DNA from: Bradyrhizobium sp. CSS354
GTDB lineage: Bacteria > Pseudomonadota > Alphaproteobacteria > Rhizobiales > Xanthobacteraceae
Assembly: GCF_029051725.1 (NCBI RefSeq)
Contig: NZ_JAACFU010000002.1
Coordinates: 186,001-250,000 of the forward strand
Length of the DNA: 64,000 bases
Direction: 5' to 3'
Numbering within the stretch: the first letter of the stretch is position 1; the number at the start of each line of letters is the position of its first letter. The notes beneath the pieces are model-generated. The model made no database searches. It was not told the origin of the DNA and was given only the letters and a program-made list of their open reading frames with translations. A program made the position numbers and the translations under genes. Below, piece after piece: positions 45,843 to 54,429 of the stretch.

Positions 45843-46874
45843 ATGCGCGCCGTCGTCATTCACGCACCAAAAGATCTGCGGATCGATAGCTATCCGGATG
45901 CAGCGCCCGGTCCGGGTGAAGTCCGCGTCAAGATCGCGAATGGCGGCATCTGCGGCTCCGATCTGCACTACTATCATCACGGCGGCTTCGGCGTCGTTCG
46001 GATCCAGCAACCGATGGCGCTGGGGCACGAGATCGCCGGCGTGGTCGCAGCCGTCGGTGACGGCGTCACGAATGTGAAGCCGGGCACCCGCGTCGCGGTC
46101 AATCCGAGCAAGCCGTGCGGCCAGTGTCTGCATTGCCAGGAAGGCATGCGCAACCAGTGCCTCGACATGCGGTTCCTCGGCAGCGCGATGCGCTTTCCCC
46201 ATGTGCAGGGCGGCTTTCGCGAATTCATCACGGTCGATGCCGCGCAGGCCGTTCCGATCACCGACAAGCTGTCGCTGGCGGAAGCCGCGGTCGCCGAGCC
46301 GCTCGCGGTGTGCCTGCACGCCGGCAAGCAGGCCGGGGCCCTGCTCGGCAAGCGCGTGCTGATCACCGGCTGCGGCCCGATCGGCGCGCTGATGATTTTG
46401 GTCTCACGCTTCGGCGGCGCGGCCGAGATCGTGGTCACCGATGTCGCGGAGGCGCCGCTTGCCGTCGCAAGGCAACTCGGCGCCACTCACGCCATCAATG
46501 TCGCCGCCGATGCCACGGCGCTCGATCCGTGGCGCACCGGCAAAGGTGTGTTCGACACGCTGTTCGAAGCCTCGGGCAACCAGGCAGCACTCCGAACCGC
46601 GCTCGACGTGCTCAGGCCCGGCGCCACGCTGGTGCAGGTCGGCCTCGGCCGCGAGATGACGCTGCCGATCAACGCCATCGTCGCCAAGGAATTGCAGCTG
46701 CGCGGCACCTTCCGCTTCGATCCCGAGTTCGAGCTGGCGGTGCGGCTGATGGGCGAAGGCCTGATCGACGTCAAGCCGCTGATCACGGCGACCCTGCCGT
46801 TCGAGAACGCGGTCGCCGCGTTCGAGCTCGCCAGCGACCGCTCGCAATCGATGAAGGTGCAGTTGACGTTCTGA
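45843..46874 (+). CDS. Zinc MDR, L-idonate 5-dehydrogenase-like
   Basis: 343 aa. Catalytic zinc CGSDLHYYHHGG and GHEIAG, structural zinc loop CGQCLHCQEGMRNQC, Rossmann GCGPIG. The pattern and length match L-idonate 5-dehydrogenase, which makes 5-keto-gluconate, the substrate of the SDR just upstream; together they would give gluconate. Sorbitol dehydrogenase-type activity is an alternative. Last gene of the operon, convergent with the next gene by one base. Confidence 0.85.
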   Translation: MRAVVIHAPKDLRIDSYPDAAPGPGEVRVKIANGGICGSDLHYYHHGGFGVVRIQQPMALGHEIAGVVAAVGDGVTNVKPGTRVAVNPSKPCGQCLHCQEGMRNQCLDMRFLGSAMRFPHVQGGFREFITVDAAQAVPITDKLSLAEAAVAEPLAVCLHAGKQAGALLGKRVLITGCGPIGALMILVSRFGGAAEIVVTDVAEAPLAVARQLGATHAINVAADATALDPWRTGKGVFDTLFEASGNQAALRTALDVLRPGATLVQVGLGREMTLPINAIVAKELQLRGTFRFDPEFELAVRLMGEGLIDVKPLITATLPFENAVAAFELASDRSQSMKVQLTF

Positions 46875-46875
46875 G

Positions 46876-47751
46876 CTACTGGCTTTCGACCAGCTTTTCG
46901 CTGACCAGCCGCACGGCGCCCCGTTTCCACGAATAGTCCGCGCCCAGGCGCAGGCCGCTGTCGCCGCGTGCCAGCACCGCGCCGGTCCTGGCATCGCGCA
47001 CCTGAAAGCCGAGCGTGTACTCGGTGCGGCTGACCCGCCGCACCACCCCGATCAGCGACTGATCCGCACCCAGCTCTTGCGCAATCGCCGCCTCGCAGCC
47101 GCCGCAGTCGCGTAAAGCGCGCGCCTTCACCGCCGCCTCGTTGGCGCTGCCGACATCGACGAGACGGTAGCGGCCGGATCGGCCGAGGGCGTCGCGGACG
47201 CTGCCAGTCACTTCGGCCAGATAGGATGCGTCCGCGGCCGCGAGGCCGGCGGCCGGCGCCGCGGTGTTGTCGTCGAGCTCGAATTCGAACACCGCCAGTG
47301 CGATCGGAGCAGGCGTGCCGAGCGCGGCTACGATCTCGCGCGACACGAAGATCTCGGCGCGCTCCCACGATTCATCATTGTCGCCGCGGAAGGTGTAGAG
47401 CTTGTCCATCACGACCTTTTTGGCGCCGACGTCGATCACGGCGACCTTGGCCCATTGCACCAAGGTGCTCGTCTTCTGGATGCCGCCGATCACCTTGAAC
47501 GCCGCGCCGTCCTGGGCCGACGGTACGAGCCGGTAGCGCCGGTCGCCTCCAATGTCCCGCCTGAGCGCGGCCATGAAGGCCGACAGTCGTCGCTCATGGG
47601 CGGCGGTCTGGTTGGCGGGTTCAGCCGACGTATCGGTATAACTGAAGTCGTCCATGGCGACGCCGATGGCCGTTTCGGCACCGGCCGACGCATAAGCCGC
47701 CGGAAGGACGACAAGGAGACAGACTGAGAGGATCAACCGGCGCAGGTGCAT
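46876..47751 (-). CDS. Secreted DUF3280/DUF2380-like protein with internal duplication
   Basis: 291 aa. Signal peptide 1-24 (ILSVCLLVVLPAAYASA). Two similar halves: IGVAMDDFSYTDTS (29-42) and IALAVFEFELDDNTAA (150-165) open each, and each later has RYRLV (73-77 and 194-198). Two cysteines, C216 and C219, in the second half. Family function is unknown. It is divergent from a two-component system; the 193-base gap should carry both promoters. Start ATG at 47751; the longer frame is rejected because the signal peptide is then internal. Confidence 0.75.
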   Translation of the reverse strand: MHLRRLILSVCLLVVLPAAYASAGAETAIGVAMDDFSYTDTSAEPANQTAAHERRLSAFMAALRRDIGGDRRYRLVPSAQDGAAFKVIGGIQKTSTLVQWAKVAVIDVGAKKVVMDKLYTFRGDNDESWERAEIFVSREIVAALGTPAPIALAVFEFELDDNTAAPAAGLAAADASYLAEVTGSVRDALGRSGRYRLVDVGSANEAAVKARALRDCGGCEAAIAQELGADQSLIGVVRRVSRTEYTLGFQVRDARTGAVLARGDSGLRLGADYSWKRGAVRLVSEKLVESQ

Positions 47752-47944
47752 AAATGTGCCTCGTGTGACGGAGCGGCGCGCCAATCTGGACGGCGCAATC
47801 AGGCCATGCAGCAGCGCCGGTCCCGGCGATGGCCGGGAAAATTTCACGACGGTGCACCGCACTGGCGCCTGGCGGCTTTGCGCCGGATGCGTTCTGCCGT
47901 TTAATGCGAGCGCGACAAATCCGTTCGCACCAAGGTGCCCGCCG

Positions 47945-49330
47945 ATGTGGAACCGACCGAGATTCGATCTCAAAGTCCGTCTGACGTTGCGCGTGGCCGC
48001 GATATCGGCCGCCTGCTTCGCGGCGATCTCCGCCTATTTCCTGATTACGTCCGACCGCGAGGCGCATGCGCGCCTCGACGATATCGCCGCCATCGTGGCC
48101 AAGACGCTGGAGCTGCAGCAGGGCAAGATCCAGTGGGTCGCGAGCCCGCGCTCGGACTTTCCCAACCTCGACCCCGTTTCGGCTTATGTGATGACGCCCG
48201 GTCTGTGCCTGGCGTTCCGCGGCACGAGCGGCGACGTCCTCCAGCGCTTCTGTAGCGGCGCGCCTGTCCCGGCGAACCCGCCGCCGCAAGCCTTCACGGC
48301 GTTCTATCGCGGCTTGTTCGACCCCGGCCGAGAAGCGGCACGGCCCGTGATCGTGCGCGGGACGAAGCTCGGGGAGGCCGTGGTCTCGGTCGAGCCGGGC
48401 GTGCAGACCGCGGAGGCTTGGCACGAGGCCGGCCGCCTGATGCTCGCGCTCGCGATCGCGCTGCCGCTACTCTGCGGGCTGGTCTACGCCGCACTGGCGC
48501 GCGCGCTGCGCCCCACCCGCATGATCCGCACCGGCCTCGAGCGGATTGCCGCCAACGATCTCACCACGCGGCTGCCGCCGTTCGATCTTGCCGAGCTCTC
48601 CGCGATCCGCGACGGCTTCAACCATCTCGCCGAAAGCCTCGAGACCGCGCTTGCCGAACGCAGCGAGCTGACGCGGAAGCTGATCGCGCTGCAGGACGAG
48701 GAGCGTCGCCATCTCGCGCGCGAGCTGCATGACGAGTTCGGCCAGTCGCTCGCCGCCATCCGCGCGCTCGCCTCCTCCGCCCGCCAGACCGCCGCGCAGG
48801 ACTGTCCCTCCCTGCTTGGCGAATGCGACGGCATCGCGCGGACCGCAACCGGCATGATGGAGACGTTGCGCGGCACATTGTTCCGGCTGCGGCCGCCCGA
48901 TGTCGAGGAGCTCGGGCTCGTCGCCAGCCTCGAAGGCCTCGTCGCAGGCTGGAACGGGCGCAGCCGCGGCGAGACGCGCTTCTCGATCCGGTTCGACGGC
49001 GCATTCGAGACCCTGCCGGCCACGATCAGCGCCAGCCTCTACCGGATCGTGCAGGAGGCGCTCACTAACGCCGCCAAGCATGCCGTCGCCACGCGGGTCA
49101 GCCTGGAATTGACGATGGGGGCCAGCGAGATCGCGCTTGCGATCGACGACGACGGTCGCGCGAGCGATCCCGTCGCGAAATCCGGAATGGGCCTGCTTGG
49201 CATGCGCGAGCGCGTCGCCGCCTTGCGCGGCCAAATGACCTTCGAGGCCGCGCCGAACGGCGGCTCCGCACTGCGCGTGGTCATTCCGCTCGCAGCCGCC
49301 GATCGGCCGCCGCTGGAGCACGCCGCATGA
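47945..49330 (+). CDS. NarL-type sensor histidine kinase (HisKA_3)
   Basis: 461 aa. First membrane helix about 12-35, periplasmic sensor region to about 155, second helix about 160-185, HAMP (about 186-235), then a HisKA_3 domain with phosphoacceptor His in LARELHDEFGQSL and a HATPase ending LLGMRERVAALRGQ. Its stop overlaps the response regulator start (ATGA), so this is a matched pair. Signal unknown. ATG 47945. Confidence 0.88.
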   Translation: MWNRPRFDLKVRLTLRVAAISAACFAAISAYFLITSDREAHARLDDIAAIVAKTLELQQGKIQWVASPRSDFPNLDPVSAYVMTPGLCLAFRGTSGDVLQRFCSGAPVPANPPPQAFTAFYRGLFDPGREAARPVIVRGTKLGEAVVSVEPGVQTAEAWHEAGRLMLALAIALPLLCGLVYAALARALRPTRMIRTGLERIAANDLTTRLPPFDLAELSAIRDGFNHLAESLETALAERSELTRKLIALQDEERRHLARELHDEFGQSLAAIRALASSARQTAAQDCPSLLGECDGIARTATGMMETLRGTLFRLRPPDVEELGLVASLEGLVAGWNGRSRGETRFSIRFDGAFETLPATISASLYRIVQEALTNAAKHAVATRVSLELTMGASEIALAIDDDGRASDPVAKSGMGLLGMRERVAALRGQMTFEAAPNGGSALRVVIPLAAADRPPLEHAA

Positions 49331-49989
49331 GCGCGGCCGACGCCACCATCCTGCTGGTCGACGACCATTCCGTCGTCCGCGAGGGCTATCGCTCCGTGCT
49401 CCAGAAGCAGCCGGGACTTCGCGTCATCGCCGAAGCCGCCGACGGCGCGGAGGCCTACCGTCTCTACAAATCGGAGGCGCCCGATCTCGTCATTATGGAC
49501 CTGAGCATGCCCGGCATCGGCGGCATCGAGGCGGTCAGGCGGATCAGGCAGTGGGACAAGGGCGCGAGGATCCTCGTCTTCACCATGCACGAGAACGCCG
49601 GCTTTGCCGTGCAGGCGATCCGCGCCGGCGCCAGAGGCTATGTCACCAAGACCAGTCCCCCGGAGACATTGGTGCGCGCCGTGATGGACGTGCTCGCCGG
49701 CAAGATCGCGATCAGCCCCGACATCGACCATGAGCTCGCGCTGAGCCGGCTCGCCGGAGAAAGCTCTGCCGCCGACGTCCTCACGCCGCGCGAATTCGAA
49801 GTGCTGCGGCTCCTGCTCGCCGAGAACACGACAGAGGAGATCGCCGAGACGCTCCATGTCAGCCCGAAGACGGTGGCGAACCTGCATTCCCTGATCAAGG
49901 ACAAGCTCGGCGTCGGATCCGACATCGAGCTGGTCAGGCTGGCACTGCGCCAGGGCATCTTGACGGAGGTCGATCTCGGCGAGGCCTGA
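49327..49989 (+). CDS. NarL/LuxR-family response regulator
   Basis: 220 aa. Receiver with acidic VDDH (11-14), phosphoacceptor D58 (VIMDLSMPG) and late KTSPP; LuxR-type helix-turn-helix (LTPREFEVLRLLLAENTTEE, SPKTVANLHSLIKDKL). Translationally coupled to its kinase. Target genes unknown, the divergent secreted protein being the nearest candidate. Confidence 0.9.
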   Translation: MSAADATILLVDDHSVVREGYRSVLQKQPGLRVIAEAADGAEAYRLYKSEAPDLVIMDLSMPGIGGIEAVRRIRQWDKGARILVFTMHENAGFAVQAIRAGARGYVTKTSPPETLVRAVMDVLAGKIAISPDIDHELALSRLAGESSAADVLTPREFEVLRLLLAENTTEEIAETLHVSPKTVANLHSLIKDKLGVGSDIELVRLALRQGILTEVDLGEA

Positions 49990-50005
49990 TCGTATCCGCC
50001 CCGGA

Positions 50006-50989
50006 TTACTCCCGCGCGACCACCGAATCCAGCCACGCGCAATTCAGTGGCGGCACGCGGGGGTCGGCCACACGAACGCCGCGCGACGCTGCATCCAGTC
50101 TCATGTCGCGAAGGCGCTTCCGCTGCTCCTCGGGCATGTAGAGCCGCTCGTGGCCCCATAGCGACGGGCCGTCAAAGGTCTCGTGTGGCTTCCAGGTCTC
50201 GGGATCGATCACACGACCGCCCCAGCCATATTCGATGAAGAAGCCGGATGGCGTGTTCACGTAGAACGACGTCATGTGGTCGTTGGTATGCCGTCCTAGC
50301 GTGTAGGCGACGCGGCCGTCGTCCATCTGCGCGAGATCGTAGCCCTGCCCGACATCATCGAGGCTGCCAAGTTCGACCATGAAATGGTGCAGCGCTTTCC
50401 GCCCTGAGCCAACCATTGCAAAGGAGTGGTGACGGCCGTTGACGTGGAAGAAATAGAGCCCGTAGGGCTTGAGGCCGAAATCGGAAACTTGAAAGCCGAG
50501 CACGTCGCGATAGAACGGCACCAACGGTTCGACTTCCTCGACGTTGAGCACGACATGCCCCATGCCGAGCGCGCCGGTGCGGAAGCCCGAGATTGGCCGT
50601 CCGGGCTTGAACGGCTCGGTCGCCAGCTCCGGTTTGTAGAAGGCTTCGAGCCGGTTGCCGGCGGGATCGCTGAATACGATCAGCTCGGCCACATGCCGCT
50701 CGTCGGCCAGCGCGCGGGAGCCGCGGGTCACCTTTACGCCGTGGCTTTCCAGACGGCCGGCGAGACGGTCGAGGTCCGCGGTCGAGGGAACCTCCCATCC
50801 CATCACCGCGAGCCCGGCATCACTGCTGCCGTCGACCACCAGGCGCTGCTTGTGGTCGTCCATGCGGAAAGCGCGCATCTTGCCGCCGCGATCCACCTGC
50901 TGCATGCCGAGCAGCCCGGTCGCCATCCGGCCCCACTGGTCGAGCTGGGATGAATTGATCCCGATATAGCCGAGCGCGGTGATTTCCAT
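50006..50989 (-). CDS. Extradiol ring-cleavage dioxygenase (type I, VOC fold)
   Basis: 327 aa, two VOC modules. Fe(II) ligands H145 (LGMGHVVLN), H202 (ALHHFMVEL) and E253 (FFIEYGWGG), with H187/H188 and Y243 at the acid-base positions known from BphC-type enzymes. Cleaves a catechol meta to its hydroxyls. gggaggaa precedes the ATG. Divergent from the IclR regulator and MhpA-like hydroxylase that should supply its substrate. Confidence 0.88.
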   Translation of the reverse strand: MEITALGYIGINSSQLDQWGRMATGLLGMQQVDRGGKMRAFRMDDHKQRLVVDGSSDAGLAVMGWEVPSTADLDRLAGRLESHGVKVTRGSRALADERHVAELIVFSDPAGNRLEAFYKPELATEPFKPGRPISGFRTGALGMGHVVLNVEEVEPLVPFYRDVLGFQVSDFGLKPYGLYFFHVNGRHHSFAMVGSGRKALHHFMVELGSLDDVGQGYDLAQMDDGRVAYTLGRHTNDHMTSFYVNTPSGFFIEYGWGGRVIDPETWKPHETFDGPSLWGHERLYMPEEQRKRLRDMRLDAASRGVRVADPRVPPLNCAWLDSVVARE

Positions 50990-51135
50990 CGAATTCCTCC
51001 CGAGGGCATCGCGTCCGCCGCACTGCGGTGAACTTGATACCGGCCGCGCGCGATCCTACGGTGGCATCCGCAATCGCTTCGCGTTCGCAAAGACGATAAT
51101 CGCGAGGCCGCAGGCCACAAGGGAGGAAATGCGAA

Positions 51136-51924
51136 GTGTCCAAGGAGCGGACGAACGGTCAGCCGCGGCAGCCTGAAGGCGTCCGCGCCTTCAAGCGTGG
51201 GCTGGACGTGCTGCACGAAGTCAATCGCTCCGGCGGCATTCGCGCCGGTGACGTGGCCCGCGCGCTCGACCTGCCTCGCCCGACCGTCTACCGCCTGCTC
51301 GAGACCTTGGAAGAGCTCGGCTATGTCGCGCGCAGCGCCAGCGACGACCGCTTTCGTGTGACCCGGCGGGCGCTCAGTCTTGGCGATGGCTACGATCCCG
51401 GCGTCGTGATCTGCCAGGCGGCAGCACCTTTCCTCGCCGAGCTGAGCAAGGGCCTGGTCTGGCCGGTCGATCTCTCGACCTACGAAAACGCCGCGATGGT
51501 GGTGCAGGAGACCACGCATTCGCGCAGCCCGCTCTCGATCGACCGCGGCATGATCGGCAAGCGCCTGCCGATGCTGCGCACCTCCGCGGGGCGGGCCTAT
51601 CTCGCCGCTAGCCCCGCGCGCGAACGCGACCTGATTGTCAATCATCTGCGCCGGATCGACGAGGCCGACGACCGCCCCTTCCTCGACGAAGGCCGCCTCG
51701 GCCGAATGATCGCCGAGACGCAGGCGCGCGGATACGCGATCCGCAGCGAGGGCGAATACAATCCCAAGACTGCCTCGATCGCCGTACCCATCGTGCGGAA
51801 CGGCGCGGTATTTGGCTGCATCTCCATCATCTGGATCCGCTCGGCCCTCGGAATCGAAGAGGCGGTGGTGCAGTTTGCGGCGCAGCTCCAGGAGACGGCG
51901 TCGGCCATTCCCGTCGAGATCTAG
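51136..51924 (+). CDS. IclR-family regulator of the aromatic cluster
   Basis: 262 aa. GTG start at 51136 with gggaggaa eight bases upstream. N-terminal winged helix-turn-helix (IRAGDVARALDLPRPTVYRL), C-terminal effector domain ending CISIIWI. Resembles MhpR/PcaR-type members. Lies between the dioxygenase (divergent) and the hydroxylase (77 bases downstream) and probably activates both with an aromatic inducer. Confidence 0.87.
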   Translation: MSKERTNGQPRQPEGVRAFKRGLDVLHEVNRSGGIRAGDVARALDLPRPTVYRLLETLEELGYVARSASDDRFRVTRRALSLGDGYDPGVVICQAAAPFLAELSKGLVWPVDLSTYENAAMVVQETTHSRSPLSIDRGMIGKRLPMLRTSAGRAYLAASPARERDLIVNHLRRIDEADDRPFLDEGRLGRMIAETQARGYAIRSEGEYNPKTASIAVPIVRNGAVFGCISIIWIRSALGIEEAVVQFAAQLQETASAIPVEI

Positions 51925-52000
51925 GCGAGCCGTCCGCTGGGCGGACACTTGGCGCGGCGGCGTTGATACGACTGCATCCCTTGGGGAAGAGATAGTCCCC

Positions 52001-53509
52001 ATGCAAGATAAATCCGCCCCTGAAGAGTTTGACGTCGTGATCGTCGGCCGCGGCCCGGTCGGAGCCACGCTGGCCAACCTGCTTGGCCTGTGCGGCGTGC
52101 GGACGCTGGTGCTGGAGCGCGAGGCGCGGACCTATCATCTGCCGCGGGCGGTCCATTTCGACGACGAATGCATGCGGGTGTTCCAAACCCTCGGCCTCGC
52201 CGACGCGATCCTGCCGCATGTCATCCTCAGCCCCGGCATGCTCTTTCTCGACGCCGACGGCCGGATGCTGCTGGATTGGTCGCGGCCGCAGACATTGACG
52301 CCGATGGGATGGAATCTCAGCTATCGCTTCCATCAGCCTGACCTGGAGGACGCGCTGATCGCTGGCCTCGCGCGCTGGCCACACATCGCCTTGCGCAACC
52401 GCTGCGACGTGTTCGCGCTGGATCAGGACGAGATCGGCGTACGCGTCCGTTACGAGGACCTTTCCAACGGGAGGCTGAGCGAAGTCCGTGCCGGCTACGT
52501 CATCGGTTGCGACGGTGCTCGCTCTCTGGTGCGCCGCTTCATCGGCTCCGGCATGGACGATCTCGGCTTCCACGAGCGCTGGCTGGTGATCGACGTGCTG
52601 CTCAAGCGCAACCGCGACGATCTCGGCGACTACAGTATCCAGCATTGCGATCCACGCCGTCCGGCGACCTATGTCCGCGGCACCGGCACGCGGCGACGCT
52701 GGGAGATCACAGTTCTGCCCGACGAAGACTCCCAGGTGGTCGCGCAGCCAGCGAAGGTCTGGGAGCTGCTGTCGCGCTGGATCACGCCCGAGGATGCCGA
52801 ACTCGAGCGCGCCGCGGTCTACACCTTTCATTCCATCATCGCGCAGCAATGGCGGAGCGGTCGTCTGCTGCTCGCCGGCGACTCCGCACACCAGACCCCG
52901 CCCTTCCTCGGCCAGGGCATGTGCGCCGGCATCCGAGATGCCGCCAACCTTGCCTGGAAGCTCGCTGCAGTCCTGCGCGGACTGGCGGATCCAAGCCTGC
53001 TCGACACCTATCAGAGCGAGCGCCAGCCGCACGTGCGCGAGTTCATTGAGCTCGCGATCCGCCTCGGCGGCGTCATCAACACCAAGGCGATCGAAGCGGG
53101 CCTTGCGGCCGGCGAGGCGCGCGCGAATGCGCCGGTCAGGCTCGAGGTCAAAAAGCCCCTGCTCGGCCCCGGCCTCGCGCTTGGCGATCTCCCGCTCGCC
53201 GGACATCTTGCGCCGCAATTCGAATTGAAGGACGGCCGCCGCGGCGACGACCGGGTTGGCTACAGCCACGTGCTCCTCGTCGAGAGCGCCGCGACGATCT
53301 CATCGCGTCTTGCTCTTTCGCAATCTGGAACCGAAATCCTGACCAGCGACGATGCCGAAGGCGTCGGGTCATGGCTGCGCGAGCACGGCATCATCGCCGC
53401 GCTCGTTCGCCCCGATCGCTACGTCCGCGGCAGCGCCGGCAACGACACCGACCTCGACCGGCTGATTGCCGCCGTCACACCTCCAACCCACGTGCCGTCC
53501 GCGGCCTGA
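52001..53509 (+). CDS. MhpA-type FAD aromatic hydroxylase
   Basis: 502 aa. FAD motif VIVGRGPVGATLANLL near the N-terminus, DG motif GCDGARS, and second FAD motif LLAGDSAHQTPPFLGQGM. Fits 3-(3-hydroxyphenyl)propionate / 3-hydroxycinnamate monooxygenase, which makes the catechol for the neighbouring dioxygenase; other phenolic acids are possible. The ATG at 52001 is chosen; an upstream frame overlapping the IclR gene is rejected. Confidence 0.85.
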   Translation: MQDKSAPEEFDVVIVGRGPVGATLANLLGLCGVRTLVLEREARTYHLPRAVHFDDECMRVFQTLGLADAILPHVILSPGMLFLDADGRMLLDWSRPQTLTPMGWNLSYRFHQPDLEDALIAGLARWPHIALRNRCDVFALDQDEIGVRVRYEDLSNGRLSEVRAGYVIGCDGARSLVRRFIGSGMDDLGFHERWLVIDVLLKRNRDDLGDYSIQHCDPRRPATYVRGTGTRRRWEITVLPDEDSQVVAQPAKVWELLSRWITPEDAELERAAVYTFHSIIAQQWRSGRLLLAGDSAHQTPPFLGQGMCAGIRDAANLAWKLAAVLRGLADPSLLDTYQSERQPHVREFIELAIRLGGVINTKAIEAGLAAGEARANAPVRLEVKKPLLGPGLALGDLPLAGHLAPQFELKDGRRGDDRVGYSHVLLVESAATISSRLALSQSGTEILTSDDAEGVGSWLREHGIIAALVRPDRYVRGSAGNDTDLDRLIAAVTPPTHVPSAA

Positions 53510-53533
53510 ACCGACTTCTCCCAAGGATATCTC

Positions 53534-54385
53534 ATGAAGCTGCTCTCTTTCATCACCGACGGCCATGCCTCTTTCGGGGCTGTCACGGACAATGGGGTCG
53601 TCGATCTCGGCACACGCATCGCGGGCTGCACCACGTTGCGGCAGTTGCTCGAAGCTGGGCGCGTTGCCGAGGCGGCAAAGCACGCGGCATCCGCTGCGCC
53701 AGATCATGCACTCGACGAGATCACCTTTGCCCCGGTCATCCCCGATCCCGGCAAGATCATCTGCGTCGGCCTCAACTATCGCGACCACGTCGCCGAAACG
53801 GGGCGCACCGTCACCGAGAAGCCTGCGCTGTTCGTGCGCTTCCCCTGCAGCCAGGTCGGCCATCTCCAGCCGATTGTGAAGCCAAAGGTGAGTGACGATT
53901 TCGATTATGAAGGCGAGCTTGCGCTCGTCATCGGCAAGGCAGGCCGCCACATCTCCGCGAGCCGCGCACGCGACCACATCGCCGGCTATTCTTGCTACAA
54001 CGAAGGCAGCATTCGCGACTGGCAGCGCCACACCAGCCAATTCCTCTCCGGCAAGACCTTTGCCGAGAGCGGCAGCTTTGGCCCGTGGCTGGTGACGGCG
54101 GACGAGATCCCCGATCCGTCAAAGCTCAACTTGCAGACACGGCTGAACGGGACCGTCGTGCAAGACACCACCACCGATCTCCTGATCACCGCAATCCCCG
54201 AACTGATCGCCTACATCTCGACGATCTGCCCGCTCGTCCCCGGTGACGTCATCGTGACAGGCACGCCCGGCGGCGTCGGCGCCAAGCGCAAGCCGCCCCT
54301 GTGGATGCGCCCCGGCGACACTGTCGAGGTCGAAATCTCCGGCATCGGCATCCTGCGCAATAAGGTCGTCGCCGAGCCGGCCTGA
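53534..54385 (+). CDS. Fumarylacetoacetate hydrolase family protein
   Basis: 283 aa. KIICVGLNYRDHVAETG opens the catalytic domain (near 76), metal ligands in DYEGELALVIGK, and the late VTGTPGGVG loop. The family includes meta-pathway hydrolases, hydratases, decarboxylases and isomerases. Placed 24 bases after the hydroxylase, it probably processes the ring-cleavage product. No MhpC-type alpha/beta hydrolase is present. Confidence 0.85.
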   Translation: MKLLSFITDGHASFGAVTDNGVVDLGTRIAGCTTLRQLLEAGRVAEAAKHAASAAPDHALDEITFAPVIPDPGKIICVGLNYRDHVAETGRTVTEKPALFVRFPCSQVGHLQPIVKPKVSDDFDYEGELALVIGKAGRHISASRARDHIAGYSCYNEGSIRDWQRHTSQFLSGKTFAESGSFGPWLVTADEIPDPSKLNLQTRLNGTVVQDTTTDLLITAIPELIAYISTICPLVPGDVIVTGTPGGVGAKRKPPLWMRPGDTVEVEISGIGILRNKVVAEPA

Positions 54386-54429
54386 CTGCCGACGCCAATC
54401 AATCAAACATAACAACATCAGGAAACGCC

